A stretch of 64,000 nucleotides of DNA from Streptomyces olindensis. GTDB taxonomy: Bacteria > Actinomycetota > Actinomycetes > Streptomycetales > Streptomycetaceae. Shown here piece after piece: positions 59,969 to 64,000 of the stretch. The position numbers and the translations under genes are program-made. The first letter of the stretch is position 1. Each line of letters begins with the position of its first letter. The stretch is taken from the NCBI GenBank assembly GCA_000696115.1, contig JJOH01000017.1:196775-260774 (forward strand), read 5' to 3'. The notes beneath the pieces are model-generated. The model had not been told where the DNA came from and searched no databases. It saw only the letters and a program-made list of their open reading frames with translations.

Positions 59969-60893
59969 TGTTCTTGCGTTGTCCGGACCAGAACCACCTT
60001 TGGGCCGCCAGTGTGGCCGTGCCCGCGAGGATGATGCCCAGCAGGTTCAGCAGGAGTTGCTCCGTGGAGCCCCAGGTCTGTTTCATGTTGCCGTAGCTCA
60101 GGGCCACGGCCGCGTTCGCGGCGGCCGGGACCGTGGTCACGGAGATGGCCACGCCGACCAGGGCGCCCGACTTGGCCGACGTCAGGGAGAGGGTGCCGGC
60201 GATGCCGGCCAGGACCGCCACGACGAAGGAGAACCAGTCGGGGGCGTAGATGAAGCCGGTGTTGGGACGGTCGGCCCTCAGCAGGTCCTTGCTGAACAGG
60301 TCGACCGCGTCCATGAAGAGGCTGAAGCCGACCGTCACCGCCATCGCCGCCGCGAAACCCACGAGCAGGGCGATCAGCGAGCGCGCGGCGAGGCGTGGCC
60401 GGCGGCGGACGATCGCCGTGCAGATGCCGGCGAGCGGGCCGAACTCCGGGCCCACCGCCATGGCGCCCACGATCAGGATCGCGTTGTCCAGGACCACGCC
60501 GCAGGCCGCGATCATCGTGGCGAGCGTGATGAACGCCAGGTACGTGACGGAGAGCGTCGACTCCTCGTGCGTCGCGTCGGTCAGGTGCTCCCACAGGACC
60601 GCGTCCGCGCCCTCGCCGGGCGCGTCGGCCTCGGCCTTCTCGGCCCGCTCGGACAGGGACAGGTCGATGGACTCGACGGCGATGGAACCGCTGGTGTCGA
60701 GGCCCAGCTCCCGCAGCCCGGCGAGCAGGTCGTCGCCGGCCTCGCGCGCCACGTCGCACATCACCACGTCCCCGGCGGGGTCGCGGGCGCAGTCCGGAAG
60801 CACGACGAGGTGCGTGGTGCCGACCGTCTTCTCGATCAGCCGCACCACGTCGTCGGTCTTCTCGTGCGGAGTGATCAGGCGCAGATGGAGCAT
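59961..60893 (-). CDS. DUF389 family membrane protein
   Basis: 310 residues from ATG 60893; ATG 60902 is 3 codons earlier. The first 85 residues form a soluble alpha/beta part (HLRLITPHEKTDDVVRLIEK), then about six membrane helices including TLATMIAACGVVLDNAILIV and the family signature AMAVGPEFGPLAGICTAIV. DUF389 (TIGR00341-like) has no known function. TTAGAT lies exactly 7 bases before ATG 60893, indicating a leaderless start. Confidence 0.87.
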   Translation of the reverse strand: MLHLRLITPHEKTDDVVRLIEKTVGTTHLVVLPDCARDPAGDVVMCDVAREAGDDLLAGLRELGLDTSGSIAVESIDLSLSERAEKAEADAPGEGADAVLWEHLTDATHEESTLSVTYLAFITLATMIAACGVVLDNAILIVGAMAVGPEFGPLAGICTAIVRRRPRLAARSLIALLVGFAAAMAVTVGFSLFMDAVDLFSKDLLRADRPNTGFIYAPDWFSFVVAVLAGIAGTLSLTSAKSGALVGVAISVTTVPAAANAAVALSYGNMKQTWGSTEQLLLNLLGIILAGTATLAAQRWFWSGQRKNTP

Positions 60894-60924
60894 GGCGACC
60901 ATCTAAGCGGCCTTCCGCCGGATC

Positions 60925-61914
60925 TCACAGCTTGCGCAGGCTCAGCCGCTGCACCTTGTGGTCCGGGCCCTTGCGCAGCACGAGCGTGGCGCGGCCGCGG
61001 GTGGGGGCGATGTTCTCGACCAGGTTGGGCCGGTTGATCGTGCGCCACATCGTCCGGGCGTAGTCGAGGGCCTCCTCCTCCGAGACCTGGGTGTACTTGC
61101 GGAAGTACGAGGAGGGGTTCTGGAAGGCGGTGGCGCGCAGTTTCCGGAAGCGGTTGAGGTACCACTGCTCGATGTCCTCGACGCGGGCGTCGACGTACAC
61201 GCTGAAGTCGAAGTAGTCGGCGAGGCCGACGCGGGTGCGGCCGTCCTTGCCGGGCAGGGCGGGCTGGAGGACGTTCAGGCCCTCGACGATCAGGATGTCG
61301 GGGCGGCGGACCGTGAGCCGCCTGTCGGGGACGATGTCGTAGATCAGGTGGGAGTAGACGGGGGCGGTGACCTCGTCCTTACCGGCCTTGATGTCGGCGA
61401 CGAAGCGGGTCAGCGCCCGGCGGTCGTAGGACTCGGGGAAACCTTTCCGCGACATCAGGCCGCGGACCTGGAGTTCCTTGGTGGGCAGCAGGAAGCCGTC
61501 GGTGGTGACCAGCTCGACGCGCGGGTGCTCGGGCCAGCGCGAGAGCAGGGCCTGGAGGAGGCGGGCCACCGTCGACTTGCCCACGGCGACCGAACCGGCG
61601 ACGCCTATGACGAACGGGGTGCCGGACTGGGAGCCCTGCTCGCCGAGGAACGTGTTCAGCGCCCCTCTGAGGCCGTCGGTGGCACCCACGTAGAGGTTGA
61701 GGAGCCGCGACAGCGGGAGGTAGATGTCCCGCACCTCGTCGAGGTCGATGACGTCGCCGAGACCGCGCAGCTTCTCGACCTCCTCGGCCGTCAGCGGCAG
61801 CGGCGTCTTGTCGCGCAGCGCGCTCCACTCGGCTCGGGTGAGGTCGACGTAGGGAGTCGCCTCCGGGCGGGGCCGGTGGGCGCTCCGGGGCATCGAGGAG
61901 ACCGGAGAGATCAC
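60925..61914 (-). CDS. coaA: Pantothenate kinase, type I
   Basis: 329 residues from GTG 61914. [20 protein letters not shown] is the P-loop; [39 protein letters not shown] and [20 protein letters not shown] are conserved in CoaA. It phosphorylates pantothenate, the controlled first step of coenzyme A synthesis, and is usually inhibited by CoA. TAACAA lies 6 bases before the GTG with no ribosome site, so it is probably leaderless. Confidence 0.96.
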   Translation of the reverse strand: MISPVSSMPRSAHRPRPEATPYVDLTRAEWSALRDKTPLPLTAEEVEKLRGLGDVIDLDEVRDIYLPLSRLLNLYVGATDGLRGALNTFLGEQGSQSGTPFVIGVAGSVAVGKSTVARLLQALLSRWPEHPRVELVTTDGFLLPTKELQVRGLMSRKGFPESYDRRALTRFVADIKAGKDEVTAPVYSHLIYDIVPDRRLTVRRPDILIVEGLNVLQPALPGKDGRTRVGLADYFDFSVYVDARVEDIEQWYLNRFRKLRATAFQNPSSYFRKYTQVSEEEALDYARTMWRTINRPNLVENIAPTRGRATLVLRKGPDHKVQRLSLRKL

Positions 61915-62086
61915 AGTCCATTGTTACGGGCGTACGAACGGACGGTGAGGTGGGATCCGTCACGCGGGCTTTTCAGGCCTTCCCTGGGGGAGAAATCCGG
62001 TCAAGGGATGGAATGTCAGTGGCGTGCGTCACAGTTGTGGGGAGGGTGGGCCCAGCCCGGGGTCCACCGACCCCGAGGGGTGACCC

Positions 62087-63094
62087 ATGACGTATGCGAT
62101 AGAGGCGGAAGGCCTGGTCAAACGGTTCCGGGAGACCGAGGCGCTGGCCGGTGTCGATCTGGCGGCCCGCAAGGGCACGGTGCTCGGGCTGCTGGGTCCC
62201 AACGGTGCGGGGAAGACGACGGCGGTGCGGATCTTCGCCACGCTGCTGCGGCCCGACGGAGGCCGGGCCAGGGTGGCCGGACACGACGTGGTCCGGGAGG
62301 CCGGGGTGGTGCGCTCCCTGGTCGGGCTGACCGGGCAGTACGCGGCGGTCGACGAGAACCTCACCGGCACGGAGAACCTGCTGCTCATCGGGCGGTTGCT
62401 GGGGCTGCCGAGGCGGGAGGCCAAGGCGCGGGCGGGTGAGCTGCTGGAGCGCTTCCAGCTGACGCACGCGGCGGGACGGGCCGCGAAGACCTTCTCGGGC
62501 GGCATGCGCCGGCGGCTGGACCTCGCGGCCAGCCTCGTCGGCCGGCCCAGCATCCTCTTCCTCGACGAGCCGACCACCGGCCTCGACCCGCACAGCCGCG
62601 GTGAGCTGTGGGACCTGCTGCGCGGCCTGATCGCGGACGGGGCGACCGCTCTGCTGACCACGCAGTACCTGAACGAGGCCGATGTGCTCGCCGACGACAT
62701 CGTGGTGATCGACAAGGGCCGGGTGATCGCCGAGGGCACGCCCGACCGGCTGAAGGCGCAGGTCGGCGGGCAGGTGCTGGAGCTGCGGCCGATCCTCGGG
62801 CAGGACCTGGAACGGGCGCACGCGCTGGTGGCGGGGGCCGCCGGCTCCGAGGCCCGGATCGAGGGCGAGACGGTCACCGCCCCGGTGAAGGACCCGGAGC
62901 TGATGCCGGCCGTGGTGCGCGCGCTGGACCGGGAGGGGATCGCCGTCGGCGAGCTGGCCCTGCGCCGCTCCTCGCTCGACGAGGTCTTCCTCGCGCTGAC
63001 CGGCCACCGGGCGGAACCGGGCGACCCCCAGGAGGACGGCGGCGCGGCCGTCCGGGACGACGGCGAGCTGGAGAAGGCGGTGAGCCGGTCATGA
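62087..63094 (+). CDS. DrrA-like ABC transporter ATP-binding protein
   Basis: 335 residues. Walker A GPNGAGKTT (about 36-44), Q-loop GLTGQYAAVDENLTG, signature TFSGGMRRRLDLAASLVGRP, Walker B ILFLDEPTTGLDPHSR and H-loop TTQYLNEAD, then the C-terminal DrrA extension (LRRSSLDEVFLALTGHRAE). Drives drug or lipid export with the next gene. Substrate unknown. Translation is coupled: its TGA overlaps the permease ATG. Confidence 0.94.
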   Translation: MTYAIEAEGLVKRFRETEALAGVDLAARKGTVLGLLGPNGAGKTTAVRIFATLLRPDGGRARVAGHDVVREAGVVRSLVGLTGQYAAVDENLTGTENLLLIGRLLGLPRREAKARAGELLERFQLTHAAGRAAKTFSGGMRRRLDLAASLVGRPSILFLDEPTTGLDPHSRGELWDLLRGLIADGATALLTTQYLNEADVLADDIVVIDKGRVIAEGTPDRLKAQVGGQVLELRPILGQDLERAHALVAGAAGSEARIEGETVTAPVKDPELMPAVVRALDREGIAVGELALRRSSLDEVFLALTGHRAEPGDPQEDGGAAVRDDGELEKAVSRS

Positions 63095-63900
63095 CCGCGA
63101 CCACGATCACCGCCCCGGTCACGGGGTCGGGCCGGGTGCCCGCCCTGGCCGGACTGCGGCAGACCTTCACCATGGCCTGGCGGAGCCTGGTCGCCGTCAA
63201 GCACAACCCGCTCGAACTGGTCGACTACAGCATCACGCCGATCATGTTCGTGTTCCTCTTCACCTATGTGCTGGGCGGGCAGATGGCGGGGTCGCCCGAC
63301 GCGTACCTGAAGTACGCGCTGCCCGGGATCATCGTGCAGAACACCCTGTTCATGACGATGTACACGGCGATGGCCCTCAACACCGACCTCACCAAGGGCG
63401 TCTTCGACCGGCTGCGCAGTCTGCCCATCGCCCGCTCCGCCCCGCTCATCGGGCGGATCACCGCGGACCTCGCCAAGCACGTGTGGGCGATGCTGCTGAT
63501 GATCGGCCTCGGACTGGCGCTCGGTTTCCGCGTCACGGGCGGCTTCGGCGGGTTCCTGCTCGGGGTGCTGCTGGTGGTGGTGTTCGCGGCGGCCGTGTCG
63601 TGGAGCGCCGTGCTGATCGGGATGCTGGCCGGTGACGCGGAGAAGGTGCAGGCGTTCGCCTTCACCCTGATCTTCCCGATCACCTTCACCAGCAGCGCGT
63701 TCGTCGTCGTCGACACCATGCCGGGCTGGCTCCAGGCGTGGAGCGACGTGAACCCGGTCACGCATCTGTCCGACGCCTTCCGCGGGCTGCTGCTCGGCGG
63801 GCCGGTGGCGGAACCGGTGCTGTGGTCCCTGGTCTGGGCGGCGGGGATCGCCCTCGTCTTCTATCCGCTGGCCATGAGGGCGTATCGCGCGAAGGTCTGA
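63091..63900 (+). CDS. DrrB-like ABC-2 permease
   Basis: 269 residues from ATG 63091 (ATGA overlap). Six membrane helices; the ABC-2 pattern LVDYSITPIMFVFLFTYVLG, YALPGIIVQNTLFMTMYTAM, DLTKGVFDRLRSLPIARSAP and FPITFTSSAFVVVDTMPGWL is clear. With the upstream ATPase it makes a two-gene exporter like the daunorubicin resistance DrrAB, often self-resistance or lipid export systems. Confidence 0.93.
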   Translation: MTATTITAPVTGSGRVPALAGLRQTFTMAWRSLVAVKHNPLELVDYSITPIMFVFLFTYVLGGQMAGSPDAYLKYALPGIIVQNTLFMTMYTAMALNTDLTKGVFDRLRSLPIARSAPLIGRITADLAKHVWAMLLMIGLGLALGFRVTGGFGGFLLGVLLVVVFAAAVSWSAVLIGMLAGDAEKVQAFAFTLIFPITFTSSAFVVVDTMPGWLQAWSDVNPVTHLSDAFRGLLLGGPVAEPVLWSLVWAAGIALVFYPLAMRAYRAKV

Positions 63901-63984
63901 CAGCGGGGCACCGAGCTGTTCGTACCCCGGTGGGAATTTCCGATTTCGGGCACGCAACGGCCCGTTCGGCACGGGAATCGACCC

Positions 63985-64000
63985 TAAGCTGCCGCCCATG
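63985..64000 (+). promoter_or_regulatory. -10 box and start codon of the next gene at window end
   Basis: TAAGCT (63985-63990) followed by exactly 7 bases and then ATG at 63998-64000, the last bases of the window. The same -10-N7-start layout is seen at five other genes or candidates here, so a leaderless gene probably begins at 63998. Confidence 0.4.

Noticed and set aside
62029-63999. A 656-codon minus-strand frame opposite the ABC transporter genes
   Set aside because: Composition is Arg/Ser/Pro-rich without domains; the plus-strand ATPase and permease have complete motif sets.

Overview
This is a window from a Streptomyces (or very close actinomycete) chromosome. The DNA is very GC-rich, with G/C at nearly every third codon position. 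Many genes start with GTG and one (rpoB) with TTG. RpoB is 1161 residues and RpoC 1299 residues, the lengths I know for Streptomyces. The flanking genes are also typical of the genus: XRE/DUF397/ATPase regulatory sets, LppX-like lipoproteins, a DUF1707 protein and Uma2 proteins.

Layout. 1-5.8 kb is an accessory stretch: the tail of an HtpX-type protease, two small membrane proteins, YajQ, tRNA-Tyr, then decayed genes (integrase-like tail, 5'-truncated aldo/keto reductase, regulator fragment with a 13-bp tandem repeat), an SDR-type protein and an odd amidohydrolase. 5.9-16.6 kb holds tRNA-Thr, tRNA-Met, rpmG, two MaoC dehydratases, a TetR/MFS pair with matching operators, murB, adenosine deaminase, an aspartate-type aminotransferase, tRNA-Trp, secE, nusG, rplK and rplA. 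16.7-27.9 kb has two lipoproteins, rplJ-rplL with a leader carrying a terminator-like hairpin, and rpoB-rpoC. 28.2-33.5 kb is a DUF1707 protein followed by the str operon (rpsL, rpsG, fusA, tuf). 33.5-36.0 kb is a small accessory island of mostly broken genes. 36.1-46.2 kb is the S10-spc ribosomal protein cluster from rpsJ to rplO. 46.5-54.9 kb runs secY, adk, two inserted accessory genes, map, infA, rpmJ, rpsM, rpsK, rpoA and rplQ; this cluster has no rpsD. 55-64 kb contains truA, two proteins of unknown function, rplM-rpsI, glmM, a DUF389 membrane protein, coaA and a DrrAB-like ABC exporter.

Most of the window therefore builds the transcription and translation machinery (RNA polymerase alpha, beta and beta', NusG, IF-1, EF-G, EF-Tu, more than 30 ribosomal proteins, four tRNAs), the Sec translocon (SecY, SecE), and cell-wall or cofactor enzymes (MurB, GlmM, CoaA).

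The observations I rate highest: a 25-nt hairpin element shared almost perfectly by the rpsL and rpsJ leaders; a four-copy dispersed repeat placed just after the stop codons of map, rpoA, rplQ and glmM; a 63-nt near-continuous hairpin between rpsZ and rpsH; a matched pair of 20-bp operators for the TetR/MFS pair; and two patches of gene decay, one beside tRNA-Tyr and one between tuf and rpsJ. I saw no clearly novel defence or biosynthetic system, no CRISPR array, no rRNA and no intact mobile element.
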